A DNA stretch of 64,000 nucleotides from Rhizobium sp. TH2 (GTDB taxonomy: Bacteria > Pseudomonadota > Alphaproteobacteria > Rhizobiales > Rhizobiaceae), in NCBI RefSeq assembly GCF_024707525.1, contig NZ_CP062231.1, forward strand, positions 3,100,001 to 3,164,000, given 5' to 3'. The position numbers and the translations under genes were made by a program. Every line of letters begins with the position of its first letter. Position 1 is the stretch's first letter. Positions 15,101 through 24,463 of the stretch are shown piece after piece. Below the pieces are notes generated by a model. It worked only from the letters and a program-made list of their open reading frames with translations. It ran no database searches and was not told the DNA's origin.

Positions 15101-17014
15101 TTGGCGTCAGACAGATCCAGAACCATCCGGGGCTTGTCGCTTCGATTGCTGCTGAGCGTGACAATGGTCACGCTTGTCGCTGTCGTCGCCGGCACGCTGA
15201 TCGCGCTGGGCTTCTATCGCGCGCGCGCCGTGGCGCTCGAGAATGTTCAGCAACAGATGGTCGCCTTTTCCGACCGGCTCACCTACCGCCTCGCGGCGAT
15301 CTCCAACGACACATCGACGCTGGTCGGCATGATCGGTTCAGTGCCGAACTCGTTTCTGTCGCCGCCCCGTGAACGTCTTGATAACAAGGTTGCGGCTTTG
15401 CGCGAGGCTCTGCTGCGCTCGCGCCATATCGACGGCATCTATGTCGGCTATCCCGACGGCTCGTTTTTCCACACCGTCAGCCTCGCGGACAGCGCTTGGC
15501 GCCAGGTGTTGAAGGCACCCGCCCAGGCAGCGCTCGCCATTCGCATCATCGATCGCAGCAAGGGCAATCCCCTGTCCAGCGTCATCTTCATCGACATCGG
15601 GGGAAAGCAAATGAGCGAGGTTCCAAGCCAGCCTACCGGCTACGATCCCCGGACCCGCCCCTGGTATTTCACGGCGCTGCAGCAGCGCGGCATGGTCGCC
15701 ACCGGCCCTTACCAGATGGCGACCACGGGGGCGCTGGGGATGACGATTTCGCAGATCCATCGCGGCAATCCCGCGGTCGTCGTGGGCGCCGATGTGGTCC
15801 TGACAACGATCACGGATTTCCTCAAGGAAGAACTGCTGACGCCGGGCTCGATGGCCTTCATCGCCAACGAGCGAGGCCAACCGATCGTCCATTCCAATCC
15901 CGTCATGATGCGGAACATCCTGTCGGCCCTCGAAAACCGCGACGCCGACGCTACGCCCGACAACAGCGGCCTCAGCGCCAAACTGGCCAGCTTCTCCGGA
16001 AACGAGGACCGTCCGATGCGGATCACGCTGCGTGGCCGCGACTACCTCATCCTTGCGACGAAGATCGACAACGCCATCCTGTTCAAGGGCAACCGGATCT
16101 TCATCGCGGCCCCCTATGATGAACTCATGGCGCCGGCAAACCGCATGGCCGCGCAGGGGCTGGCGATCGCTGGGCTGGTCGTGCTGCTCGGAATCGGAGG
16201 TGCGTTGCTGCTCGCATCGATGATATCGAGTTCGCTTCACCGGCTGAAGAGCGGCGCCGATCAGCTCCAGGAATTCGACTTCCAGACCCCAATCGTCGTG
16301 CCGTCGAGCATCACGGAAATTTCCTCGCTGAGCCAGGCCATGAACCGCGCCCGCGATGCAATCTTCACCTTCGCGCTCTTCGTGCCCCGCGAGATCGTCC
16401 GCAAGGGCATGGAATCCGGCAGCTTTTCCAGCCGCACGGCGGCCCGCCAGCAGGTGACTGCAATCTTCACCGATATCTACGACTTCACAACCATCAGCGA
16501 GCGCTATCCGCCCGAGGAGGTGGTGACCATGCTCTCGGTCTATTTCGATGTGCTCAATCAGGCAGTGAGTGCACACAAGGGCACGATCATCCAGTTCCTC
16601 GGCGATTCCATCTTCGCCATGTGGAACGCGCCCGGCACCGACGACGACCACGCCGAGAACGCCTGCCTGAGCGCGCTCGCCATGCAGACAGCCCTCGCCG
16701 AATTCAACGACGGCCAGCGCCTCAACGGCCTGCCGGAATTCCAGACCAGGGTCGGCATCCATACCGGCGTCGCGGTGGTCGGCAATGTGGGTGCGGCGGA
16801 CCGGCTTCAATACACGGCGATGGGCGACACGATCAACGTGGCATCCCGCCTCGAAGGCATGAACAAGACCTATGGTACGAGTATTCTGGCGAGCGCCGAG
16901 GTCAAGGCGCGTTGCAGCGACAGGATCTTGTTTCGTCTGATCGGTCTGGGACAGGCCAAGGGCCGCCACATCGAGATCGAGCTTTTTGAAGTGACAGGCG
17001 TCCGCTCCCTGTAA
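15101..17014 (+). CDS. Class III adenylate/guanylate cyclase with Cache sensor and HAMP
   Basis: About 637 residues. Order: transmembrane helix (residues 10-38), periplasmic Cache-type sensor (GIYVGYPDGSFFHTV near 110, YDPRTRPWYFTAL near 180, GPYQMATTG), second helix (near 353-375), HAMP, then a class III cyclase domain. In that domain IFTDIYDFTTISE and FLGDSIFAMWNAP carry the two metal aspartates, and GDTINVASRLEGMN is conserved. It makes cAMP or cGMP in response to a periplasmic ligand. No ATG fits; TTG 15101 with GAGG upstream was chosen, and the frame is open from 14927. It lies 65 bp after FGE with no box of its own, so it is probably co-transcribed with it. Confidence 0.82.
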   Translation: MASDRSRTIRGLSLRLLLSVTMVTLVAVVAGTLIALGFYRARAVALENVQQQMVAFSDRLTYRLAAISNDTSTLVGMIGSVPNSFLSPPRERLDNKVAALREALLRSRHIDGIYVGYPDGSFFHTVSLADSAWRQVLKAPAQAALAIRIIDRSKGNPLSSVIFIDIGGKQMSEVPSQPTGYDPRTRPWYFTALQQRGMVATGPYQMATTGALGMTISQIHRGNPAVVVGADVVLTTITDFLKEELLTPGSMAFIANERGQPIVHSNPVMMRNILSALENRDADATPDNSGLSAKLASFSGNEDRPMRITLRGRDYLILATKIDNAILFKGNRIFIAAPYDELMAPANRMAAQGLAIAGLVVLLGIGGALLLASMISSSLHRLKSGADQLQEFDFQTPIVVPSSITEISSLSQAMNRARDAIFTFALFVPREIVRKGMESGSFSSRTAARQQVTAIFTDIYDFTTISERYPPEEVVTMLSVYFDVLNQAVSAHKGTIIQFLGDSIFAMWNAPGTDDDHAENACLSALAMQTALAEFNDGQRLNGLPEFQTRVGIHTGVAVVGNVGAADRLQYTAMGDTINVASRLEGMNKTYGTSILASAEVKARCSDRILFRLIGLGQAKGRHIEIELFEVTGVRSL

Positions 17015-17022
17015 CCCGCGAT

Positions 17023-17039
17023 GTTACTGTTACGTACTT
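17023..17039 (+). promoter_or_regulatory. GTTAC/GTAAC box (copy 6)
   Basis: GTTACTGTTACGTACTT begins 8 bp after the cyclase stop and ends 57 bp before the DUF1254 gene start. Same spacing class as copy 5. Confidence 0.78.
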
Positions 17040-17096
17040 ATTCATGACTGCCGCTCGGGCTAGCCTCTCCGGAGGTTACATTACTCGGAGGACGTG

Positions 17097-18520
17097 ATGT
17101 CCAGGATGCTATTGAAGCTCTTCGTTGCGGCTATCGCCGCGCTGACTCTTTCCGCTTCGCTCGCCCAGGCCGGCAAACGCTCCCCCGAGGAACTCGCTCG
17201 GAGAAACATCGAGCGGCGGGCGGTCGAGGCGACGATATGGGGCATGGCAGCCGTCAACTATGACCTGATGCTGCAGGAAATGCTCAGCAAGACAGCTGGC
17301 AAGGAGAACGCCATCGTCTACTGGTCCCGGCCGCTCGATTGGCACAACCAGACGCTCACGCCGAACCCGGATGCGATCTACCTGATGGCCTTCTTCAATA
17401 CTAGGAATGTCGGTCCCGTCGTGATCGAGGTGCCCCTGCCGAAGGCGGTTCGATCAACGGCAACATCGTCAATATATGGCAAATGCCGCTGGAGGATGCG
17501 GGTCCCTCGGGCGCCGATGCCGGCAAGGGTGGAAAATATCTGATCCTGCCGCCCGCTTATAAGGGCAAGGTGCCGACAGGCTATATTCCGCTGCAATTCG
17601 ACACCTATGGCGGTTACGCTCTGCTGCGCTCGAATCTCAAGAGCCACAGCGATGAGGATATCGCGAAGTCCGTGGCCTATGGCAAGCGCCTGAAGGTGTA
17701 TCCGCTGTCGGCGGCCGCCAATCCGCCAGAGACAATCTTCACCGACGCCAAGGACGTCGTGTTCGATTCCACGATCCGCTATGACATCAGTTTCTTCACC
17801 TCGCTGAACCGCATCATCCAGAACCAGCCTTGGCTGGAGCGGGACCGGGCGATGATCGATCAGCTCCATTCGCTCGGCATTGAAAAGGGCAAACCCTTCG
17901 ATCCAGACGATACGACGAGCAAGGCGCTGGTCGAGGGGATAGAAGAAGCCCGTGATCTAATGGAATCACAATATGATGCTGGTCTCGCGCCATTTTTTGA
18001 AGGCGGGCGGTGGACAGTGCCTGCGCTACCCGGCCTGCTCAAAGCGGCTCAATCCGCCTATGGTGACCCGAACGCATACCCGATTGACGACCGCAGCCTC
18101 ACCTACACCTTCGCGTATATCGGCATCAAAAGGCTAGGTGCGGGCCAGTTCTACCTCATCACGATCAAGGACAAGGACGGCAAAACGTTCGATGGGAGCA
18201 AGACCTATCGCGTGCGCGTCCCCGCCGACGCGCCGGTCGAGCAATACTGGTCGATCACCGCTTACGACCGCCAAACGCATGCCCTGATCCGCGGCATGCC
18301 GCGCGCCAGCCGCTCGTCGCAGATTCCCGAACTCAAGAAGAATGCCGATGGCTCGATCGACATCTTCACCGGCCCGAAAGCGCCCGAGGGCATGGAAACC
18401 AACTGGATACCAACCGACAGCAAGCGCGAGTTCGAGCTGATGCTCCGGCTCTACGCCCCGACCAAGGCCTTCTTCGAGAAGAATTGGGTAGTGCCGGATG
18501 TCGAGCGCGTCTCGAAATGA
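17097..18520 (+). pseudogene. DUF1254-domain protein gene with a one-base frameshift
   Basis: Start ATG 17097 has CGGAGGACGTG upstream and encodes a signal peptide (MSRMLLKLFVAAIAALTLSA, then SLAQA). The first frame carries the N-terminal DUF1254 part (NYDLMLQEML, NQTLTPNPDAIYLMAFFNT) up to VVIEVPLP near 17435. The protein then continues in the +1 frame as EGGSINGNIVNIWQMPLEDAG through the C-terminal DUF1214 part (GQFYLITIKDKDGK, YWSITAYDRQTHALI) to 18520. Losing one C from a CCCC run near 17433 explains the break: GTG-CCC-CCT-GCC would restore VPPAEGG. Total would be about 474 residues, normal for the family. It may be a sequencing error, phase variation or true inactivation. Confidence 0.8.
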
Positions 18521-18785
18521 AGCGATGCATCAACCGACGCAAGCCACTCCGAGAATCCCGACGAAAGCAGCAGAAAAGGGCCCTTGTCGCCCTGATTGTT
18601 GGCCGGCGTGTCGCTCACGTTGTAGGCATTCTTGCAACCCCAATGGCTCTATATCTAGTATGGCGACACCACTTTTCGCAGACCTAGCCAATGCCATTCC
18701 ACACCAAATCGGTTGCGATAGGCCAACCCGATACTTAACATCAGGCAGAACTGCAAAAGCAGAGATTCATGGATGGAGGCGGTCG

Positions 18786-19709
18786 GTGAACATCGGAATC
18801 ATGGGTGCCGGCGCGGTCGGATGCTATTACGGCGCGGTGCTCGCGCGCGCGGGCCATAATGTGACCCTCGTCGGTCGCCAAGCCTTCGTCGATCGCGTCA
18901 CCACTTACGGGCTCCGGCTGGAGGCCGCCGATTTCAACGATATTGTGCCGGTGACGCCATCGACCGACGCGGCCTCTCTTGCTGAAGCCGATATCGTGCT
19001 GTTCTCCGTCAAGTCAGGTGACACCGATGAAGCGGGTAGGTCCCTCGCGCCCCATTTGAAACCGGACGCCACCGTCTTCACATTCCAGAACGGCGTCGAC
19101 AATGCCGAGCGACTGCAGGCCATTCTCCAACGCCCCGTTATTGCCGCCGCAGTATACGTGGCAGCCGAAATTGTTGGCCCTGGCCATGTCAAGCATAACG
19201 GACGTGGCGATATCGTCATCGGTGTTTCGCCCGCGGGCAACAGAATTGCCGAGACATTCCGCGCCGCCGGAATTCCCGTGACGATATCGGACAACGTCAA
19301 TGCGGCTTTGTGGAGCAAACTGATCCTGAACTGCGCGTATAACGCCCTTTCCGCAGCGGCACAGGTACCCTATGGCCCAATGATGGAAACCGGCGGCGTG
19401 CGGGACGTCATGGCGGATGTCGTGCGGGAATGCGTCACGGTCGGACGCGCCATGGGTCTGGACATCCAGGATCCAGATATGGAAACCCTCTTCGGCCTCG
19501 CCCGCTCCATGCCCAATCAATATTCGTCCACGGCCCAGGACCTTGCGGCCGGCAAGCCGACGGAGATCGACTACCTGAACGGTTTCATTGTGCGCAAGGG
19601 CCGAGAGCTTGGAATTGCAACGCCGGCAAATCGCGTGCTCCAAGTGATCGTGAAGTTGCTGGAGTCAAGGAATGGCGCTCGGTCCATTCCTTCGGCACAC
19701 CGGCCTTAG
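18786..19709 (+). CDS. 2-dehydropantoate 2-reductase (ketopantoate reductase) family
   Basis: 307 residues. Rossmann motif IMGAGAVGCYYGAVLARAG at the extreme N-terminus, VKSGDTDEA, FQNGVDNAERL, and the C-terminal domain ALWSKLILNCAYNALSAAAQ with the catalytic lysine. It reduces 2-oxo acids such as ketopantoate with NADPH; in catabolic clusters, paralogues often act on other 2-oxo or 3-oxo compounds. GTG 18786 was chosen because GGAGG precedes it and the Rossmann strand begins two residues later. It is convergent with the GntR regulator at 19735 (25 bp gap). The 265 bp before it hold no gene I can support. Confidence 0.85.
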   Translation: MNIGIMGAGAVGCYYGAVLARAGHNVTLVGRQAFVDRVTTYGLRLEAADFNDIVPVTPSTDAASLAEADIVLFSVKSGDTDEAGRSLAPHLKPDATVFTFQNGVDNAERLQAILQRPVIAAAVYVAAEIVGPGHVKHNGRGDIVIGVSPAGNRIAETFRAAGIPVTISDNVNAALWSKLILNCAYNALSAAAQVPYGPMMETGGVRDVMADVVRECVTVGRAMGLDIQDPDMETLFGLARSMPNQYSSTAQDLAAGKPTEIDYLNGFIVRKGRELGIATPANRVLQVIVKLLESRNGARSIPSAHRP

Positions 19710-19734
19710 CGCGTCGCGCGTTGTCCTCGCCCCC

Positions 19735-20487
19735 CTATTCCGCGAAGACACTGCCTTCCACGCGGACCGGCTGTTCCGTGGGCTCCAGGAACGCACCCAT
19801 CGCAAGAGCCGCGCCCGAAACGTGGCCGGAGATCACAGCCTGCCTGAGATCCTCCACGATCCTGTCCGGGGCGGCGCCGAAACGCTTGTCGAGAAACGGC
19901 TGGTCATCCCTGGCAAGGTTGATCAGGCTGATCGAGGCGAGCGAGGCAAGAAAACGGTTGCCGGAGAGCCGGGCGATCTCGGTCAGCAGCGTGGCGATGC
20001 CGAGCGTTCGATTGCCGCCGGCGACCGCTGTCGATCCGAGGCGAACGCGCAACGGATTGGCAGCGGCGAGCCTAGCGATCTCGGGCATAACCAGCGTGAG
20101 GCCCTGCCATAATTCCTGGGATATCCGGCTATCACCATCTTTCCGCGACCAGTTGATGACCTCGCCGTCGATCAGCGTCCACTGGCTGCGGTCGGTGACC
20201 TGCGTGCCGCGCCGGCGGCGGGTCTCCAGCATGCCCTTCGAGGAAAGGCCCTTGATCGCCTCGCGCAGCGCCGTGCGGCTGACGCCCAGCGTTTCGCCGA
20301 GTGCGAATTCATTGGGCAGGATCGAGCCTTCGGCGAAATGGCCGGAAGAAATCGCGGCGAAGATCTTGCGGGCCACGAGATGATTGAGGTCGTCGGACTC
20401 CAAGCGGACGGGCTGCAGCGGCGATGGCGCCTGCGGCTGCTCCTGTCTCGGGCGGGGAATTGGGTCTGGTCTGCGATAAACGCTCAA
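19735..20487 (-). CDS. FadR-subfamily GntR transcriptional regulator
   Basis: 250 residues. A proline-rich leader precedes the winged helix (HFAEGSILPNEFALGETLGVSRTALREAIKGL, split here only for orientation, about residues 40-100). An FCD domain follows but looks degenerate in metal ligands. TTG 20487 was chosen because a perfect AAAGGAGG lies 5 bases upstream; an ATG further up (20553) has none. It is divergent from the SGNH hydrolase and ABC importer genes, which it probably controls. ATGTATGAT half-sites at 20575 and (inverted) 21318 are candidate operators. Confidence 0.84.
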   Translation of the reverse strand: MSVYRRPDPIPRPRQEQPQAPSPLQPVRLESDDLNHLVARKIFAAISSGHFAEGSILPNEFALGETLGVSRTALREAIKGLSSKGMLETRRRRGTQVTDRSQWTLIDGEVINWSRKDGDSRISQELWQGLTLVMPEIARLAAANPLRVRLGSTAVAGGNRTLGIATLLTEIARLSGNRFLASLASISLINLARDDQPFLDKRFGAAPDRIVEDLRQAVISGHVSGAALAMGAFLEPTEQPVRVEGSVFAE

Positions 20488-20566
20488 ATCATCCTCCTTT
20501 GGAACCGGATCCGAAACTATCGGCACGGCTGATGCTGTGCCACCCGGTTCCAAGGCGTGGTTGCAT

Positions 20567-20583
20567 ATGTCGACATGTATGAT
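20567..20583. promoter_or_regulatory. Palindrome ATGTCGACAT plus ATGTATGAT half-site
   Basis: A perfect 10-bp palindrome at 20567-20576 overlaps CATGTATGAT. The same ATGTATGAT appears inverted at about 21318-21326, upstream of the ABC substrate-binding protein. Both are in promoter positions of genes that the divergent GntR regulator would control. Confidence 0.4.
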
Positions 20584-20658
20584 CTATATATCAACAAAGC
20601 CGTCGATTGCAACATGGTGGCAAGTCGTCGGCGCGTGGCTCGGGGGAAGCATTCCAGC

Positions 20659-21309
20659 ATGAATACCATCGTCTGCTTCGGCGATTCCAACACCTGGGGC
20701 TGCCCGCCCTTCGCCAATATCGCACAGACCCCAGATCGCCTTCCTCCGCATCAGCGCTGGCCGAATGTACTGGGCCGATATCTCGGCGAAGACACCTGGA
20801 TCGTCGAGGAAGGCCTGGGCGGTCGCACGACTGTCTTCGACGACCCGATCGAGGGGTTGCACAAGAACGGCATGCGGACGATCATTCCGGTGCTCGAGAG
20901 CCATGCACCGCTCGACGTCCTGATCATCATGCTCGGCGGCAATGATTTCAAAGAGCAATATGGGATCTCGGCCTATAATTCCGCTCGCGGCATGCTGACC
21001 CTCGTACAGACGATCAAGGGCCACTATGCCCTGATCGACACGTGTCCGGAGATCCTGATCGTCACGCCACCCTCCATCACGGATCTCGCCGAACCGGCCA
21101 TGTGGGGCGAAGCCTGGAAAAAATGCATCGACCACGCCTACTATCTCGAACAGGTCGCCAACCGCACCGGCTGCTTTCATTACGACGCCAATCGCGTCGC
21201 CAAAACAGGCATGGACGGCTGCCACCTGGAACCGGAGGAACATGAAGCGCTGGGCCGGGCACTCGCCGAGGAAGTGCGGTCCATCCTCAAATTGCGCCAG
21301 ACCAAATAG
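20659..21309 (+). CDS. SGNH/GDSL-family hydrolase (arylesterase-like)
   Basis: 216 residues. Block I is VCFGDSNTWG (nucleophile Ser), block II has GLGGRTT (Gly), block III is MLGGNDF (Asn) and block V is DGCHLEPEEH (Asp-x-x-His), giving all four SGNH residues. These are esterases or acyl-hydrolases of small substrates. ATG 20659 was chosen because the first strand starts there and GGGGGAAG precedes it. No signal peptide, so cytoplasmic. It sits between the GntR regulator and the sugar-type ABC importer, so it may deacylate the imported compound. Confidence 0.87.
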   Translation: MNTIVCFGDSNTWGCPPFANIAQTPDRLPPHQRWPNVLGRYLGEDTWIVEEGLGGRTTVFDDPIEGLHKNGMRTIIPVLESHAPLDVLIIMLGGNDFKEQYGISAYNSARGMLTLVQTIKGHYALIDTCPEILIVTPPSITDLAEPAMWGEAWKKCIDHAYYLEQVANRTGCFHYDANRVAKTGMDGCHLEPEEHEALGRALAEEVRSILKLRQTK

Positions 21310-21419
21310 CCTATTTACATCATACATATTATCTAATAGCGTTTGCTCAGGGCGATGGAAGTCGCCGAGGGAGGCGGTCATCCGTGAGGAGCGGAATCCG
21401 CGAAAACGGGAGGAACATC

Positions 21420-22406
21420 ATGAAATTGGCAAGACTGGGCACAGCAGTGCTCGCAGCCGTCGTCGCTTTTGTGGCACCGGCGACCTATTCCCACGCACAG
21501 GAAGACGACACCATCATCTTCCTCGCGGGCCCCAGTTCCGACCCCTTCTGGGGCGCCGTTCAGCAGGGCTTCGATACAGCGACCAAGGAACTCGGCGTCA
21601 AGACGCAATGGACCGCGCCGCAGGACTTCAACGACATCGTGCCGATCTACACCAAGATGTTCGAGGCGGCGATTGCCCGCAAGCCGGCGGCCATCGTGGT
21701 CGGCAACTTCTTTCCGGAGCCCACCGAGCCGCTGATCAAGCAGGCGGTGGCCGAGGGCATTCCGGTGCTCGTCTATAATTCCGGCCGCACCACCTGGAAG
21801 GACCTCGGGGCGATCGCCTTCATCGGTGAGGACCCCTGGCTGATGGGCAATGCCGGCGGCAAGAAGGCCGTCGCCAATGGCGTCAAGAACGGCCTCTGCA
21901 TCAACCAGATCGCCGCCAACCCGGTGCTGGAGATGCGCTGCAAGGGCTATATCGACGCGGTCACCGAAGCCGGTGGCAAGGCAAAGCTCGTGACGTTGCC
22001 CTCCGAGGACATCGGCAACAGCCAGAAGGTCCAGGCCGCCGTTTCCGCCATGCTGATGGCCGATCCGGCGATCGACGGCGTGATCACGCTCGGTGCCGCC
22101 GTCGCGGTTGACGCGCTGGAGTCGGTGAAGGTCGTCCGTGCCTCCGGCCGCAAGGTCGATCTTGGTACAATCGATCTCGGCAAGGTCGTGCTCGAAGCCG
22201 TCCGCGATGGCGAGATGAGCTATGCGATCGACCAGCAGCCCTTCCTGCAAGGCTATCTCGGCGTGCTGATTGCCCATCAGTTCGTAAACTACCGCCTCGC
22301 ACCGGCGACCGAGATCAATTCCGGTCCCTTCTTCATCGACCAGTCGAACGCCGCCGCTGTTCTCGCGGTCGGCGAAAAGTATCCCGGTTCGCGCGGCGCG
22401 AACTGA
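21420..22406 (+). CDS. Sugar-type ABC transporter substrate-binding protein
   Basis: 328 residues with a signal peptide (MKLARLGTAVLAAVVAFVAP, cleavage after SHA). The mature protein is of the ribose/LacI periplasmic-binding type: IIFLAGPSSDPFWGAVQQGF, AIVVGNFFPEPTEPLI, DGVITLGAAVAVDAL. The ligand would be a sugar, polyol or related compound. ATG 21420 has ACGGGAGGAAC upstream. It is first of SBP - permease - ATPase. A large palindromic repeat separates it from the permease, a usual way to keep binding-protein mRNA more abundant. Confidence 0.88.
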   Translation: MKLARLGTAVLAAVVAFVAPATYSHAQEDDTIIFLAGPSSDPFWGAVQQGFDTATKELGVKTQWTAPQDFNDIVPIYTKMFEAAIARKPAAIVVGNFFPEPTEPLIKQAVAEGIPVLVYNSGRTTWKDLGAIAFIGEDPWLMGNAGGKKAVANGVKNGLCINQIAANPVLEMRCKGYIDAVTEAGGKAKLVTLPSEDIGNSQKVQAAVSAMLMADPAIDGVITLGAAVAVDALESVKVVRASGRKVDLGTIDLGKVVLEAVRDGEMSYAIDQQPFLQGYLGVLIAHQFVNYRLAPATEINSGPFFIDQSNAAAVLAVGEKYPGSRGAN

Positions 22407-22422
22407 TCTCCCAAGGCGTGAC

Positions 22423-22552
22423 TGCCCCTTATCCGGCTGCCGCCACCTTCTCCCCGCACGCGGGGGAGAAGGGAGATGGAGCACCGGTAGTGCCACAAGT
22501 CCCTTCTCCCCGTCAGAACGAGGAGAAGGTGGCGGCAGGCGGATGAGGGGCA
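22423..22552. repeat. Rhizobial palindromic intergenic repeat (RIME-like)
   Basis: About 130 bp whose two ends are inverted: TGCCCCTTATCCGGCTGCCG at the left and a matching GGCGGATGAGGGGCA at the right. Two inner hairpins are built from CCTTCTCCCC / GGGGAGAAGG units. This is the layout I recall for Rhizobium-specific intergenic mosaic elements. It lies between the substrate-binding protein and permease genes. Confidence 0.78.
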
Positions 22553-22631
22553 AGCAACATACGCATCGCCTATTGCGAGCGCCGGCGCGTCCGGCCTACC
22601 TTCACGCCAGCTAGAACGGAACGACTGGGCC

Positions 22632-23663
22632 ATGAGCATGACCGAGACTTCGCGCCTTACGACCGCCCCGCAAACCACGCCGATCTTCGCACGGCTGATC
22701 CGCATCGTCTGGATCGGCCCGGCTGTGGCGGCGCTGGTGATCTACATCTTCTTCGCCATCTTCGGCGGAGCCACTGGCTTCACCTCGATCGCCGGCACCG
22801 CAGGCTGGCTCAATGCCGCCGCCGAACTCGGCATCATCGCCATTCCCATCGGACTCTTGATGATATCAGGTGAGTTCGACCTCTCGACAGGCTCCGTTGT
22901 CGGCGCCGCCTCGATCATCGTGGCGCTCGGCACCGGCTTCTATGGCCTGCCGGTCGCACTCACCATCTTCATGGCTTTGGGCTTGGGTGTTCTGGTTGGC
23001 TGCTTCAACGCTTTCCTCGTCAACAAGACGCGGCTCCCCTCCTTCATCGTGACGCTGGCCTCGAACTTCATTCTCGCCGGCTCCGCACTCGCGCTGTCGC
23101 GGCTGATCTCCGGCTCATCCAACGTCTCGATCCTTCATGCCGGCTGGGCCGAACCGCTGCTCGCCTCCAAATACCAGTTCTTCAACGTCTCGATCCTCTG
23201 GTGGATGATGGCCGCCGCGCTCGCAGCCTGGGTGTTGAAGCGCACGCCGTTCGGCAACTGGGTCTTCGCGGTTGGTGGCAATCAGGATGCGGCGCGGCGC
23301 GCCGGAGTTCCGGTCGATCGAGTCCGCCTCGTGCTGTTCATCTGGACCGCCGTCAGCGCCGCCTTTGTCGGCATCATGTCCGCTGTCATGTACAACCAGG
23401 GCAATGCGTCCTCGGGTCAGGGCTATGTCTTCCAGACAGCCATCGCAGCCGTCATCGGCGGCGTGCTGCTGCAGGGCGGTTTCGGCTCGGTGGTCGGCAT
23501 CGTCTTCGGCTGCATGATCTACGGCATTGTCAGCCTCGGCCTGTTCTACACCGGCTGGCCGACCGACTGGCTCGCGACCTTCATCGGCGGTCTGCTTGTC
23601 GTCGCCGTGCTCACCAACAATGTGATCCGCCAGCTCGCCCTCGGCCGCAAGAAGCAAGGATGA
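22632..23663 (+). CDS. ABC transporter permease, ribose/fructose type (RbsC/FrcC-like)
   Basis: 343 residues with about nine or ten hydrophobic segments. Characteristic are EFDLSTGSVVGAASII, NAFLVNKTRLPSFIVTLA, VFAVGGNQDAARRAGVPVDRV (the cytoplasmic coupling loop) and IAAVIGGVLLQGGFGSVVG. It forms the inner-membrane channel of the importer. Its stop overlaps the start of the ATPase gene (ATGA at 23660), so the two are translationally coupled. Confidence 0.9.
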   Translation: MSMTETSRLTTAPQTTPIFARLIRIVWIGPAVAALVIYIFFAIFGGATGFTSIAGTAGWLNAAAELGIIAIPIGLLMISGEFDLSTGSVVGAASIIVALGTGFYGLPVALTIFMALGLGVLVGCFNAFLVNKTRLPSFIVTLASNFILAGSALALSRLISGSSNVSILHAGWAEPLLASKYQFFNVSILWWMMAAALAAWVLKRTPFGNWVFAVGGNQDAARRAGVPVDRVRLVLFIWTAVSAAFVGIMSAVMYNQGNASSGQGYVFQTAIAAVIGGVLLQGGFGSVVGIVFGCMIYGIVSLGLFYTGWPTDWLATFIGGLLVVAVLTNNVIRQLALGRKKQG

Positions 23664-24439
23664 TCGCCATGAATGCTCCTTTAATGGCCCTGCGCGGCGT
23701 CTCCCGCAGCTTCGGCAACAATCTCGCGCTCGACGATGTCACGATCGAAGCCTATCCCGGCGAAGTCCATTGCCTGCTCGGCGATAACGGCGCCGGCAAA
23801 TCGACACTGATCAAGGCCATGTCTGGCGTCGTGACCCCGACCGGCGGCCATATCGAATTCGGTGGCAACCGCGTGAGCTTCAAGAGCCCGCGCGACGCCC
23901 AGGACCTCGGCATCGGCACCGTCCACCAGGATGTCGGCACGATCCCGCTGATCTCGGTTTCGCGTAACTTCTTCCTCGGCAAGGAGCCGACAAGGGGCTG
24001 GGGTCCGTTCATCCGCATCGACCAGGATCGCGCCAACCGCGTAGCGCTCGAACAGATCCGCGCCATGGGCATCCGCCGCGTCAACGATGCCGAGCAACTG
24101 GTCGGCACCATGTCGGGCGGTGAGCGGCAGGCGCTGGCGATTGCGCGCGCCCTCTATTTCGGCGCCAAGCTGCTAATCCTGGACGAACCGACGGCAGCGC
24201 TCGGCGTCAAGGAATCGCGCGTCGTCATCGATCTCATCAAGACCGCCCGCGCCAAGGGCATCGCGCTCGTCTTCATCACGCACAACGCGACCCATGCGCT
24301 CTCCGTCGGCGACCGTTTCACGGTGTTGATCCAGGGTCGCGTGGCCTCGCAGTTCTTGCGCGGCGAGAAAACGCGCGAGGAAGTGCTGAACCTGATGGCG
24401 GGCGGCGAGGAATTCGACGCCACCGCTCATGGCGACTGA
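23660..24439 (+). CDS. ABC transporter ATP-binding protein, single-domain (FrcA-like)
   Basis: 259 residues. Walker A GDNGAGKST, Q-loop VHQDVGT, signature TMSGGERQALAIARAL, Walker B KLLILDEPTAAL and H-loop FITHN are all intact. Unlike RbsA (about 500 residues, two domains), it has only one nucleotide-binding domain, as in the rhizobial fructose system FrcA, so it must act as a homodimer. ATG 23660 overlaps the permease stop; an ATG three codons later is also possible. Confidence 0.9.
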   Translation: MIAMNAPLMALRGVSRSFGNNLALDDVTIEAYPGEVHCLLGDNGAGKSTLIKAMSGVVTPTGGHIEFGGNRVSFKSPRDAQDLGIGTVHQDVGTIPLISVSRNFFLGKEPTRGWGPFIRIDQDRANRVALEQIRAMGIRRVNDAEQLVGTMSGGERQALAIARALYFGAKLLILDEPTAALGVKESRVVIDLIKTARAKGIALVFITHNATHALSVGDRFTVLIQGRVASQFLRGEKTREEVLNLMAGGEEFDATAHGD

Positions 24440-24463
24440 GTGGTAATGCAAGGGAATATTTGA

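Noticed and set aside
15338..16969. 543-codon minus-strand frame opposite the Cache cyclase
   Set aside because: Shadow frame produced by high GC at third positions; no family resemblance.
18484..18687. 67-codon frame after the DUF1254 gene
   Set aside because: Overlaps the end of DUF1254, basic and non-conserved in appearance, no ribosome site.
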